Below, in pieces: positions 9,058-16,296 of a stretch of DNA of 64,000 bases (its first letter is position 1; each line of letters opens with the position of its first letter). The translations under genes and the position numbers were made by a program. Origin of the DNA: Chlamydiales bacterium (lineage in GTDB: Bacteria; Chlamydiota; Chlamydiia; Chlamydiales; JAAKFR01). The DNA lies in contig JACKPM010000001.1 in NCBI GenBank assembly GCA_024233495.1, positions 1 to 64,000 of the forward strand, read 5' to 3'. The notes below the pieces were generated by a model, which saw nothing but the letters and a program-made list of their open reading frames with translations, was not told where the DNA came from and did not search any database.

Positions 9058-10222
9058 GTGGTCGGCGATTTGGACAGTGTTGGCCATTCTTGTTCTCTTT
9101 TCGTTTGCAGTTGTGATCACTCTGCTTGCGCCGCATCACATTGATCCAAGTTGGCAGCAGGCATCGAGTGTATACCAAGTCCAGATGTACGAGGTATCTG
9201 ATCCGAATGTCTATGTGAGCACATCCAATCCAGGCGGTTGGGGTTTGCAATACGTCTACCATTTGCAAGAGGGAAAGACGCTTCAAGCGTATAAAGAAAG
9301 CCCTATCGTGCGTATTTTGGCTTCCCCTGAGCTTGAGAGGTATGTGACGCGCCTTGACGATGAAAAGTTGAAGCTCACATCGCGTGTGCTCCTTTTACGC
9401 ACCGCTTCTTCTCCTGAGAAGCAGCAAAAGTTGAGAGAGGAGTGGAAAGAGGGAGAGGCGCCTCACTTTGAGATTCTGGAGCTCTACGATCCTAAAAAGG
9501 AAGAGGCGTTTGCAGTTACTGAGAGTGATGGCATTGTAGAGGATTGGACAGACAAAAACTTTGAGGTGCTCGACTCGGTCTCTTACTACACTGAGAAGGG
9601 AACGATCTACGTGCACAACCCCAAAGAGTACCGCATCTCGCGCACCTATTACCGTGGGCATCACTACTGGCTTTACGATGAAAATGGCAAGCCGCTTACG
9701 GACTTAGCTGAATTGAAAGAGGGCGATTTGCGTTTCTTATCACGCAAGAATTTGATTGAGATGGGGGAAAATATTTACCGCGCAGAGGGGTGTTGGTATT
9801 GCCACACAGATCAAACACGTACACTTGTGCAAGATGTAGTGCTCAATGGCTCAGCTGACTTCCCTGCCCCTCCCTCTTCAGCAAATGAATACATTTATCA
9901 AAAAGTGACCTTTCCTGGAACGCGCCGGATTGGCCCTGACTTGTCACGTGTAGGTATTAAGCGGCCGCACCGCGACTGGCACATGTCCCACTTCTGGTCG
10001 CCCACTTCTGAGAGTAGGGGGAGCATCATGCCGTCGTTTGGCCACTTCTTTGATAATGACCCGCGTGGCTCTTTTGAAAGTCCCTACGGCGTGCCTAACT
10101 ACAAGTTTGAAGCGATCTTCCAATACTTGATGACAAAGGGGACGCGGATCACTCCTCCTACTGAGGCGTGGTGGCTAGGGAAAGATCCAGTACAAACGAT
10201 TCAGATCATCGATGGACGGTAA
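9044..10222 (+). CDS. ccoO: cbb3 oxidase monoheme subunit II, enlarged
   Basis: A 392-residue protein with an N-terminal membrane helix (residues 6-28) and one heme c site, CWYCH at residue 250, in the context GENIYRAEGCWYCHTDQTRT that is typical of CcoO. A methionine in GSIMPSFGHFF is the likely sixth ligand. CcoO proteins are usually about 200 residues. Here roughly 170 charged, Lys/Glu-rich residues lie between the membrane helix and the heme domain. The insertion has no recognised domain and may be a docking surface for the multiheme cytochrome; that is an inference. The gene is translationally coupled to ccoN upstream and overlaps the CcoQ-like gene downstream. Confidence 0.88.
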   Translation: MKKLEWSAIWTVLAILVLFSFAVVITLLAPHHIDPSWQQASSVYQVQMYEVSDPNVYVSTSNPGGWGLQYVYHLQEGKTLQAYKESPIVRILASPELERYVTRLDDEKLKLTSRVLLLRTASSPEKQQKLREEWKEGEAPHFEILELYDPKKEEAFAVTESDGIVEDWTDKNFEVLDSVSYYTEKGTIYVHNPKEYRISRTYYRGHHYWLYDENGKPLTDLAELKEGDLRFLSRKNLIEMGENIYRAEGCWYCHTDQTRTLVQDVVLNGSADFPAPPSSANEYIYQKVTFPGTRRIGPDLSRVGIKRPHRDWHMSHFWSPTSESRGSIMPSFGHFFDNDPRGSFESPYGVPNYKFEAIFQYLMTKGTRITPPTEAWWLGKDPVQTIQIIDGR

Positions 10223-10370
10223 AGGCGTTACAGGCTTTGTTTTGCACTACAGCATGCTCTTTGCTCTCTTTGGAGGGGCGCTGATTGTCTTTATCTATCT
10301 TGCATGCAAAAAGAAGTTGCACATCGATGAAGAGGCAAAATACACGCTATTTGAGGAAAACGATGAGTGA
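10212..10370 (+). CDS. ccoQ: CcoQ-like small cbb3 oxidase subunit
   Basis: A 52-residue frame overlapping the end of ccoO by 11 bases. It has one membrane helix (residues 14-31), then KKK, then an acidic tail with DEEAKYTLFEEND. CcoQ/FixQ proteins show the same plan: one helix, a lysine/arginine patch, and an (E/D)EAARxPLxDD-like tail. CcoQ stabilises the cbb3 complex. Position between ccoO and the CcoP-like gene is exactly that of ccoQ in standard ccoNOQP operons. It is identified by architecture and position, as such short proteins give little sequence signal. Confidence 0.7.
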   Translation: MDGKGVTGFVLHYSMLFALFGGALIVFIYLACKKKLHIDEEAKYTLFEENDE

Positions 10371-10587
10371 AGAAGAAGAGGTTCCCCAGTCGCAGCACAA
10401 CAAAATTCCGTGGTGGCTCTATGTCACTTATATCACTCTCATCGTGTGGGGAGTGTGGGCATTTTTTGCTTACTGGAATGGGGCAAAAGGAGTGAGGGGG
10501 TACTGGACTCCCCTCCAAAAAGCAGCTGAGACCACCTTCCCTTTTGAAAAGAAAGAACCCTTCCTAGATGAGACTCTTTTGCATTAA
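10363..10587 (+). CDS. CcoP N-terminal domain-like protein without heme sites
   Basis: A 74-residue protein starting 8 bases inside the CcoQ-like gene. It has an acidic cytoplasmic start (SEEEEVPQS), then IPWWLYVTYITLIVWGVWAF, a single membrane helix, and a short periplasmic part. The PWW-x5-Y start of the helix and its place at the end of ccoNOQ match the N-terminal anchor of CcoP. Normal CcoP continues with two cytochrome c domains, which are absent here: there is no CxxCH, and the frame ends cleanly. The large seven-heme cytochrome upstream may supply the missing hemes. It could also be a genuine truncation, but no heme-encoding remnant follows. Confidence 0.7.
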   Translation: MSEEEEVPQSQHNKIPWWLYVTYITLIVWGVWAFFAYWNGAKGVRGYWTPLQKAAETTFPFEKKEPFLDETLLH

Positions 10588-10670
10588 TTTTGGCGAAGTA
10601 ACAAATCCAGTTTCTAGGCTCGCAATTTCTATCAGGAAAAAAGCCCCCCGGCATTGTTCTCTAATCGCGC
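10588..10670. other. Non-coding tail between the cbb3 genes and the IS110 element
   Basis: No gene is visible. Bases 10652-10679 (CATTGTTCTCTAATCGCGCA...) repeat a sequence at about 50053-50080, where the same stretch continues uninterrupted; here it is split by the IS110-family element. Confidence 0.6.
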
Positions 10671-10679
10671 ATAAGTCAA

Positions 10680-12037
10680 CTATCATTTTCTTTTTTAAAC
10701 CAAACTCACTCCGTGTTCTCTCCGGGATCTGCTAGGCCAAGCTTGTTGCTGGCGTCCCACTATACTTTGCGAATGTAGAGCTAGACCATGTTGAAAACGA
10801 ACTCGAAGTTCAAACAATGCCACGTCTTAGCTCTTAGCATTCGGTGTTTGGTTTTCTAATTTGCAGTATTAGGCTGCTTTTGGCTCTTCTCCAAATTTAA
10901 ACTCTTCCTTGGTAATCAACATCCTATGCATTATTACCGATAATTTTCTGCCTAGAGCTACCGTCGCTTTTTTCATCCCCTTCTTCTTGGCTATCTTTAA
11001 TGCCCATGCTTTTGGCTTGCTCCAAGATTTTGTACGAGTTAGCATCACCGTTGCTGCCTCTACTAACAAACAACGCATCTGACTATGTCCACATTTAGAA
11101 ATCCTTCCTCTTCTCTGAGATTCTCCTGAGGAATATTCTCTAGGCGTCATGCCCAAATAGGCTCCCACATCTCGAGAATCTTGAAAGCGACTAGGGTTTC
11201 TGATAACAGTTTTAAAACTCAAACCTGTAATCACTCCGACTCCTGGAATTGTCATAAGAAGTTTGACCTCTTCATCTGACCTGGCAATCTCTTCGAGATG
11301 ACTATTTAAAGTAGAAATCTCCTTGTCCATGAGCTCATATGCAACAATAAGTGATCTAATGCTGACTTGGCATGTTAGAGGGAGGTTTAAGATCTGCTCA
11401 CTCACCAACCTAATAAAAAGTTGAGAGCCTGATGTCTGAATTCTGATCCCGTAGGCCTTCAGTAAACCCCGAATTGTGTTTTTCAGGGTGCGTCTTTGCC
11501 CTACCAGCATTTTACGGGCTGTCAACATCATGCCGGTATCGACGTCTTGTTGAGGTTTTATTGATACGAGGCGTACATAGCCCGCGCGTAGAGCTTGAGC
11601 TATTCCTCGGGCATCATTTTTATCATTCTTGTTAGGGGTTGTCGATAGCACTGCTGCCATATGCCTAGCGTCCACACAGACAACTGGAAGCCCTTCTTTT
11701 TCCAGCTCTGTTACAAGCCAGTTACTTAAGCTTCCACTTTCCAAAGCTATTCTTTCAACTGAAGAAGCCTGGCTTCTAATCTTTATAGCCAACAACTTAG
11801 GGTCCGTTTTTTCATTGCCTTCGTAGATGATTTCACCTTTTTCGTTGACGATGCAGATGGAAGTTTCTTTCATTGATACATCTAATCCGATATAGTTTCC
11901 CATGGGTTGTCCCTCCTTTTTGAGTGTTTTTAACTTTATAGTTGACTCATGGAGAGCTTAGGCTACTCCGAGGTTTTAAACCAGAGGGCAACCCACCTTT
12001 TCCTTTGCGCGCGATTACAGTATGTTGAATAAGTCAA
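10680..12037 (-). mobile_element. IS110-family insertion sequence with inferred ends
   Basis: Boundaries are inferred from the 9-base repeat ATAAGTCAA at 10671-10679 and 12029-12037. The sequence left of the first copy and right of the second joins perfectly in an uninterrupted version at about 50053-50091 (GCGCATAAGTCAATCTCTGA). The element is then about 1.36 kb with no terminal inverted repeats, as expected of IS110. It leaves about 190 non-coding bases on the 3' side of the transposase and about 130 on the 5' side. One of these should encode the bridge RNA used by this family. Confidence 0.65.
10869..11903 (-). CDS. IS110-family DEDD transposase
   Basis: A 344-residue protein with the N-terminal RuvC-like DEDD domain (GLDVSMKET near residue 5, ALESGS near 57, and KNDKNDARGIAQAL near 95). 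The C-terminal Transposase_20 domain contains IPGVGVITGLSF, YLGMTPREYSSGESQRRGRI (with the serine expected to be catalytic) and ISKCGHSQMR. Length and both domains are complete, so the enzyme may be active. An AAAGGAGGG ribosome site lies 7 bases before the ATG. It is the only full-length transposase in the window. Confidence 0.95.
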   Translation of the reverse strand: MGNYIGLDVSMKETSICIVNEKGEIIYEGNEKTDPKLLAIKIRSQASSVERIALESGSLSNWLVTELEKEGLPVVCVDARHMAAVLSTTPNKNDKNDARGIAQALRAGYVRLVSIKPQQDVDTGMMLTARKMLVGQRRTLKNTIRGLLKAYGIRIQTSGSQLFIRLVSEQILNLPLTCQVSIRSLIVAYELMDKEISTLNSHLEEIARSDEEVKLLMTIPGVGVITGLSFKTVIRNPSRFQDSRDVGAYLGMTPREYSSGESQRRGRISKCGHSQMRCLLVEAATVMLTRTKSWSKPKAWALKIAKKKGMKKATVALGRKLSVIMHRMLITKEEFKFGEEPKAA

Positions 12038-12057
12038 TCTCTAAAAGTTTTTTACTA

Positions 12058-12228
12058 GATGGTGTCATCAATTTTCTCTTTTGTCAGTCGGATCTTTTCT
12101 GCCAAAATGCGCCCTCGCAACCTTGCAACCTCGCAAGTAGCGCTTTGGCTACTCCCTTCGCTTTTGATTGCGCATTTTGCCTAGAAAATCTCTCGCCTCA
12201 CAAAGGAGGAAAATTTGACGACACCATC
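12058..12228. mobile_element. Family-A MITE, copy 1 (divergent)
   Basis: This 171-base element is flanked by TA on the left. The right end carries the conserved inverted repeat ending GACGACACCATC. The left end (GATGGTGTCATCAATTTTC) is slightly decayed and a CCTTGCAA block is duplicated inside, so this is the oldest-looking copy. The inner part also pairs with itself (AAAATGCGC with GCGCATTTT). Reading frames across it are not believed to be genes. Confidence 0.8.
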
Positions 12229-12329
12229 CTGAATTTATACAGCCTTAGCTATACACCTTTTGCCAAAACCAAAACACATTGCAAGAGTATCGCTTTACAA
12301 AATAGAGGAGGGAGGCCCACGATTTTACC

Positions 12330-13540
12330 ATGGCTGTTACACACAATTCTTATCTTTATTCCTTCGAGGCGAATCTCACAGCTGGGTTTCTGGGCTAAGG
12401 TCTGCCCAGTAGGGAGAGATGGGGACCTGCTGAAGAGAATTGAGACTGTCTTTCAAAGGAATAATGTAGACAACGCGAAGTCCCTGATTTCCTAAAGTAA
12501 ACTTATGTTGCTTTTGATGAAAAAAATGGACCGTGGGGGTTGTAGCCCTAAAGAATCAAAAGATCCATATGTAGTTATATCGCAGATTAGAGAGATAACC
12601 TCTTTTAGAACCTGTGAGGGTTTCAACAAATGTGATTCGTATTTCTCCTAATCACGCTCGAAATTCACAACCGCCAGCTCCTCACCTAGCTCCTCCTACG
12701 CCAGCTTTTTTCGCTAGCTCCTCCAGCTAGCTCTCCACTAGCCCTCCGCCAGCTCGACTGTTAGCTCCTTACCTAGCTCCTCCGCCAGCTGCATCGCCAG
12801 CTCGACCGTTAGCTCCTTACCTAGCTCCTCCGCCAGCTGCATCGCCAGCTCGACCGCTAGCTCTTCGTTCAGGTGTATCACAAGTTCGCAAACCATCTCC
12901 TCTGGTGCCCACAGCTGCATCGCCAGCTTTTTGGCCAGCTCCTCCGCCAGCTGAGTCACCAGCTCGACCGCTAGCTCCTCCGCCAGCTGAGTCACCAGCT
13001 CGACCGCTAGCTCCTCCGCCAGCTGAGTCACCAGCTCGACCGCTAGCTGAGCCGCCATCAACGGGAAGGAAACGACGAGGGCGCCCTAGTAGTGCTGTTT
13101 TAGATCTTGATGAAGAAAATGCTGATAACCAGGAAGGTGCCGCAAAGAAAAGAAGAAGGGGTTCTTCTCCCCGCTTTATGCCTGCATCATCCGATGAGGC
13201 AGCTCGTTTAAGGGCATCTTACCCTTTGACCCCAGATCAACTGAGATTTCCTTCTGTCCCTCCTAAAGATGAGAAGCTCGTATGGGTGCGGAGGAATGTC
13301 CTTGTTGAAGGTGTCAGTGCTTTTGGCCCTAAGCGCGTACCGCCAAATGACTATCCCTTTAATCCTCCTCCTGGAATGGCGTTCGTATCGGTGTTAAGGC
13401 TTGTCCCAGATGACCTCTTCTCTTTTTGCCCTTTCTTCTCAATGAATGCTGACGGTTTGCCTCAGCCTGCTCTTCCTGGAGCGGCGGTGATATATGAGCC
13501 TGTGGTTGTCCCAAGTGATTTCAACGCTCATCTAGTCTGA
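12330..13540 (+). pseudogene. Broken first copy of the proline-rich repeat family P
   Basis: The upstream box and ATG match those of the copies at 13907 and 15130. The N-terminal domain is interrupted by stops and frame changes: MAVTHNSYLYSFEANLTAG is soon followed by a stop, and the domain resumes in the next frame as VCPVGRDGDLLKRIETVF. From 12905 onward an intact frame encodes 211 residues. These comprise PPPAESPARPLA repeats, the AT-hook-like RKRRGRPSS, an acidic patch, the basic stretch AAKKRRRG, and the C-terminal domain shared with the other copies (WVRRNVLVEGVSAFGPKRVP). The 3' part could still be expressed if a downstream start is used. It is the first of five tandem family members. 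Confidence 0.7.
12938..13045 (+). repeat. Three exact 36-bp tandem repeats in family P copy 1
   Basis: Three perfect units beginning GCTCCTCCGCCAGCTGAGTC encode PAPPPAESPARP-type peptides. Related imperfect 48-base units precede them (about 12750-12870). All are rich in CCAGCTC and GCTAGCT. Such arrays change copy number easily by slippage or recombination. Confidence 0.9.
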
Positions 13541-13621
13541 AAGGATACATCAAGATCACCCTCATACAAAAATGGATGCTTCCACAACACTTCGATGTGA
13601 AGTCGTGCAATTTGTGGAATG

Positions 13622-13783
13622 TATAGTCAAATCGGTTGAAAATTTTACAAATTCATACCATTTGGCTTCACCAAAGATCATGCTCGTTCTCATAGACCAT
13701 AAATGGTCTAAGTCGAACTTTGCGCTTACTTTGGCTTTGACATCTGCCATGAATTTGTAAAATTTTCAACCGATTTGACTATA
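13622..13783. mobile_element. Family-B MITE, complete copy
   Basis: A 162-base element with perfect 35-base terminal inverted repeats (TATAGTCAAATCGGTTGAAA... at 13622-13656 and its complement at 13749-13783). An internal hairpin AGACCAT/ATGGTCT lies in the centre. It sits downstream of the first family-P copy. At the same place after copies 2 and 3 the sequence is TATACAGCCCCAGCTATAAC followed by TATA, so this is an insertion or replacement at a TATA-rich site. No transposase is encoded. Confidence 0.9.
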
Positions 13784-13870
13784 TTTCAGCACCGTTGTCC
13801 GAGTATAGATTTCAATTTTAATCATGAGTGAACCTTTTTCCAGCGTCTAAATAAATTTAAAGAGTCTCGC

Positions 13871-13899
13871 TTTACAAAATAGGGGGGGCGGCTTACGAT
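13871..13899 (+). promoter_or_regulatory. Candidate promoter of family P copy 2
   Basis: TTTACA, a 17-base spacer holding seven consecutive G, and TACGAT, only 7 bases before the ATG. The same box with similar spacing precedes copies 3 and 4. The predicted transcript would have almost no leader, and there is no Shine-Dalgarno sequence in the usual position. Confidence 0.45.
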
Positions 13900-13906
13900 C
13901 TTACCC

Positions 13907-14881
13907 ATGTCTTTTCAAGATAATGTCCACCTTTCTGTCTTCGGGAGAGATCCCACAACTGAATTTTACGGCTACTTCTGCCCACTAGAAGTGAAAGAGG
14001 ACGTGCTGACGAAAATTAAGGGTATCTTTAATACATGTATTGTGGAGCAATGCAGCCTCCCCGGATTTTCTAAAGTAAACATGCATGTTGCTTTTGATGA
14101 AAATAATAGACCATGGGGGATTATAGCCCCTATAACAGTTAAAACTGAAAAGTATCAAGAAGTTATAGAGGATATTGAAATAACAGATCTTTTGGAAGAA
14201 CCCAAGAAGGGTTCGACATATGTAGATCGTGATTTTTCAGCTCAGCATCGAATTGCGCAACGGCTAGCTCAACTGCTAGCTGCTCCGCTAGCTGAATTGC
14301 CAGCTGAATTGCCAGCTCGACCGCTAGCTGCTCCGCCAAAGGGGGCTAGGAAACGAGGGGCTTGTGAGGACATTCTGGACCTTGACAAGATGAAAAAGAA
14401 AAGAAAAAAGGAACTTCCCCCAATGGCATCTCCCCAAATGGCACCTCTCCCAATGGGGCTTCCCCCAATGCCACCTCCCCCAATGGCATCTCTCCCAATG
14501 GGGCTTCCCCCAATGGCATCTCCCCAAATGGCACCTCTCCCAATGGGGCTTCCCCCAATGCCACCTCCCCAAATGGTATCTTTCCGTTTACCCGATGACC
14601 TAAGGGAATTTTCTCCTGAGATTCCCTCAGGCGAGAGGCTCAGTTGGGTCCGGAGGATGGTCCCCAATGAACATCTCGCCGCTTTTAACCCGGTACGCGT
14701 ACCGCTAAAAGACTGTCCCTTTCCTCCTCTTCCTGGAACGGCCTTCGTATCGATACTACGGCTTGTCTATGAGAATGATCCCGCTGCTTTTTCCCCTTGC
14801 CTCGCAAGGGTAGACGGAGAGCCTCACCCTACTCGTCCTGGAATGACGGTGGTACTTGTGCCTGTGGTTACCCGAAAATGA
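13907..14881 (+). CDS. Family P proline-rich protein, copy 2 (intact; effector-like)
   Basis: 324 residues, no recognised function. Residues 1-100 form the family N-terminal domain, with TEFYGYFCPLE, VNMHVAFDENNRPWGIIAP and flanking helices. Residues 110-145 are Pro/Ala repeats (AELPARPLA). A lysine/arginine cluster KKKRKKEL lies near 165 and resembles a nuclear localisation signal. Residues 170-222 are MPP-type repeats (LPMGLPPMPPP). The last 100 residues form a second shared domain beginning SWVRRMVPNEHLAAF. There is no signal peptide or membrane segment. The mix of low-complexity proline repeats with a nuclear-signal-like stretch suggests a protein delivered into the host cell. This is an inference; secretion has not been shown. 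Confidence 0.75.
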   Translation: MSFQDNVHLSVFGRDPTTEFYGYFCPLEVKEDVLTKIKGIFNTCIVEQCSLPGFSKVNMHVAFDENNRPWGIIAPITVKTEKYQEVIEDIEITDLLEEPKKGSTYVDRDFSAQHRIAQRLAQLLAAPLAELPAELPARPLAAPPKGARKRGACEDILDLDKMKKKRKKELPPMASPQMAPLPMGLPPMPPPPMASLPMGLPPMASPQMAPLPMGLPPMPPPQMVSFRLPDDLREFSPEIPSGERLSWVRRMVPNEHLAAFNPVRVPLKDCPFPPLPGTAFVSILRLVYENDPAAFSPCLARVDGEPHPTRPGMTVVLVPVVTRK

Positions 14882-15092
14882 TATCGCCGCTCGCCGCAGA
14901 TGAACGGATACATCAACACCCTCATACAAAAATGGATACTTCTGAAACACTTCGATGCAAAGTCGTGCAATTTGTGGAATGTATACAGCCCCAGCTATAA
15001 CTATATTTCAGCACCGTTGTCCGAGTATAGATTTCAATTTTAATCATGAGTGCACCTTTTCCCAGCGTCTAAATAAATTTAAAGAGTCTCGC

Positions 15093-15122
15093 TTTACAAA
15101 ATAGGGGGGAGCGGCTTACGAT
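15093..15122 (+). promoter_or_regulatory. Candidate promoter of family P copy 3
   Basis: TTTACA and TACGAT separated by 18 bases containing six G, followed 7 bases later by the ATG. The box lies in a roughly 125-base block (from about 15000) that is nearly identical upstream of copies 2, 3 and 4. Confidence 0.45.
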
Positions 15123-15129
15123 CTAACCC

Positions 15130-16062
15130 ATGTCTTCTCAAGAAAATGCGTGCCTTTATGTCTTCGCGAAAGATTCCAAAACTGAATTTTTTGGCTACTT
15201 CTGCCCACTAGGAGAGGAAGCGGGCGCGCTGAAGAAAATTGAGAATGTCTTTAAGACATGTGTTGTGGAGCAACACGGATTATCCGGACTTCCTCTAGTA
15301 AACATGCATGTTGCTTTTGATGCAAATGATAGACCGTGGGGGATTATAGCCCCTAAAAGAGTTATAGCTGAAGAGTATAATACAGCTGAAGAGTATAATA
15401 CAGCTATAAAGATCATTGAAATCACAGCTAATTTGGAAGCACCCCTGATGCGTTCGGCATATATACCTCGTGATCTTTCAGCTCAGCATCTAAATTTGCA
15501 ACCGCCAGCTCCTCCGCCAAGGGAGGCTAGGAAACGAGAGGCCTCTGATTTTGTTCCACCAGCTGAGTCGCCAGCTCGACCGCCAGCTCCTCTGCCAAGG
15601 GAGGCTAGGAAACGAGGGGCCTCTGATTTTGTTCCGCATCTTGACAAGGGGAAAAAGAGAAGAAAAATTGGCCTCCCCCCCCCAATGCCACTTCCCCCAA
15701 TGCCACTTCCCCCAATGCCACTTCCCCCAGTGGCATCTCCCCTAATGGTATCTTTCCCTTTACCCGATGAACAAAGGAACCTTCCTCGTGTGATTCCCTC
15801 AGACGTGGAGCTCAAATGGGTGCCGAGGATGGTCCCCAATGAACATCTCGCCGCTTTTACCCCGGTACGCCTACCGCCACAAAGCTGTCCCTTTGTTCCC
15901 CCTCATGGAATGACCTTCGTATTGGCGCATCAGCTTGTCGTAGATGAGCCCTCTTCTTTTTCCCCTCGCTTAGCAATGGTAGTCGATGAGCTTCACCCTG
16001 CTCCTTGTGGAATGACGGTGATAGAGGTGCCTGTGGTTACCCCAAAAGATATCGCCTCTTGA
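15130..16062 (+). CDS. Family P proline-rich protein, copy 3 (intact; effector-like)
   Basis: 310 residues with the same plan as copy 2. The N-terminal domain is at 1-105 (TEFFGYFCPLGEEAG and VNMHVAFDANDRPWGIIAP), with a duplicated AEEYNT peptide at its end. Two ARKR-containing units of about 26 residues follow (PPAESPARPPAPLPREARKR type). A basic KGKKRRKIGLPP segment comes next, then MPLPP repeats. The C-terminal domain (WVPRMVPNEHLAAFTPVRLP) ends the protein. N- and C-terminal domains are close to copy 2, whereas the linker repeats differ in sequence and number. Function is unknown, and it is a candidate host-directed protein on the same reasoning as copy 2. Confidence 0.75.
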   Translation: MSSQENACLYVFAKDSKTEFFGYFCPLGEEAGALKKIENVFKTCVVEQHGLSGLPLVNMHVAFDANDRPWGIIAPKRVIAEEYNTAEEYNTAIKIIEITANLEAPLMRSAYIPRDLSAQHLNLQPPAPPPREARKREASDFVPPAESPARPPAPLPREARKRGASDFVPHLDKGKKRRKIGLPPPMPLPPMPLPPMPLPPVASPLMVSFPLPDEQRNLPRVIPSDVELKWVPRMVPNEHLAAFTPVRLPPQSCPFVPPHGMTFVLAHQLVVDEPSSFSPRLAMVVDELHPAPCGMTVIEVPVVTPKDIAS

Positions 16063-16260
16063 CGCAGATGAACGGATACATCAACACCCTCATACAAAAA
16101 TGGATACTTCCGAAACACTTCGATGCAAAGTCGTGCAATTTGTGGAATGTATACAGCCCCAGCTATAACTATATTTCAGCACCGTTGTCCGAGTATAGAT
16201 TTCAATTTTAATCATGAGTGCACCTTTTCCCAGCCTCTAAATAAATTTTAAAAGTCTAGC

Positions 16261-16289
16261 TTTACAAAATAGGGGGAGCGGCTTACGAT
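16261..16289 (+). promoter_or_regulatory. Candidate promoter of family P copy 4
   Basis: TTTACA, a 17-base spacer with five consecutive G, and TACGAT, 7 bases before the ATG. Compared with copies 2 and 3 the G-run is shorter, but the spacer stays near 17 because an AG follows it. Confidence 0.45.
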
Positions 16290-16296
16290 CTAACCA

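Noticed and set aside
12022..12495. 157-codon plus-strand frame
   Set aside because: It runs through a MITE and into the broken family P copy 1; only its last part is family sequence, in a shifted frame.
12660..13050. Possible CRISPR array
   Set aside because: Repeats are contiguous, in frame and protein-coding, without unique spacers or cas genes.
12738..13061. Minus-strand 107-codon frame with LAEELAVELVTQ repeats
   Set aside because: It is the antisense reading of the proline repeat of family P copy 1; repeats without stops on one strand often stay open on the other, and no start signal is present.
14269..14667. Three long minus-strand frames (IGGSPIGRG-type and GEAPLGEVPFGEM-type)
   Set aside because: They are shadows of the MPP repeats in family P copy 2, with no ribosome site or similarity to proteins.
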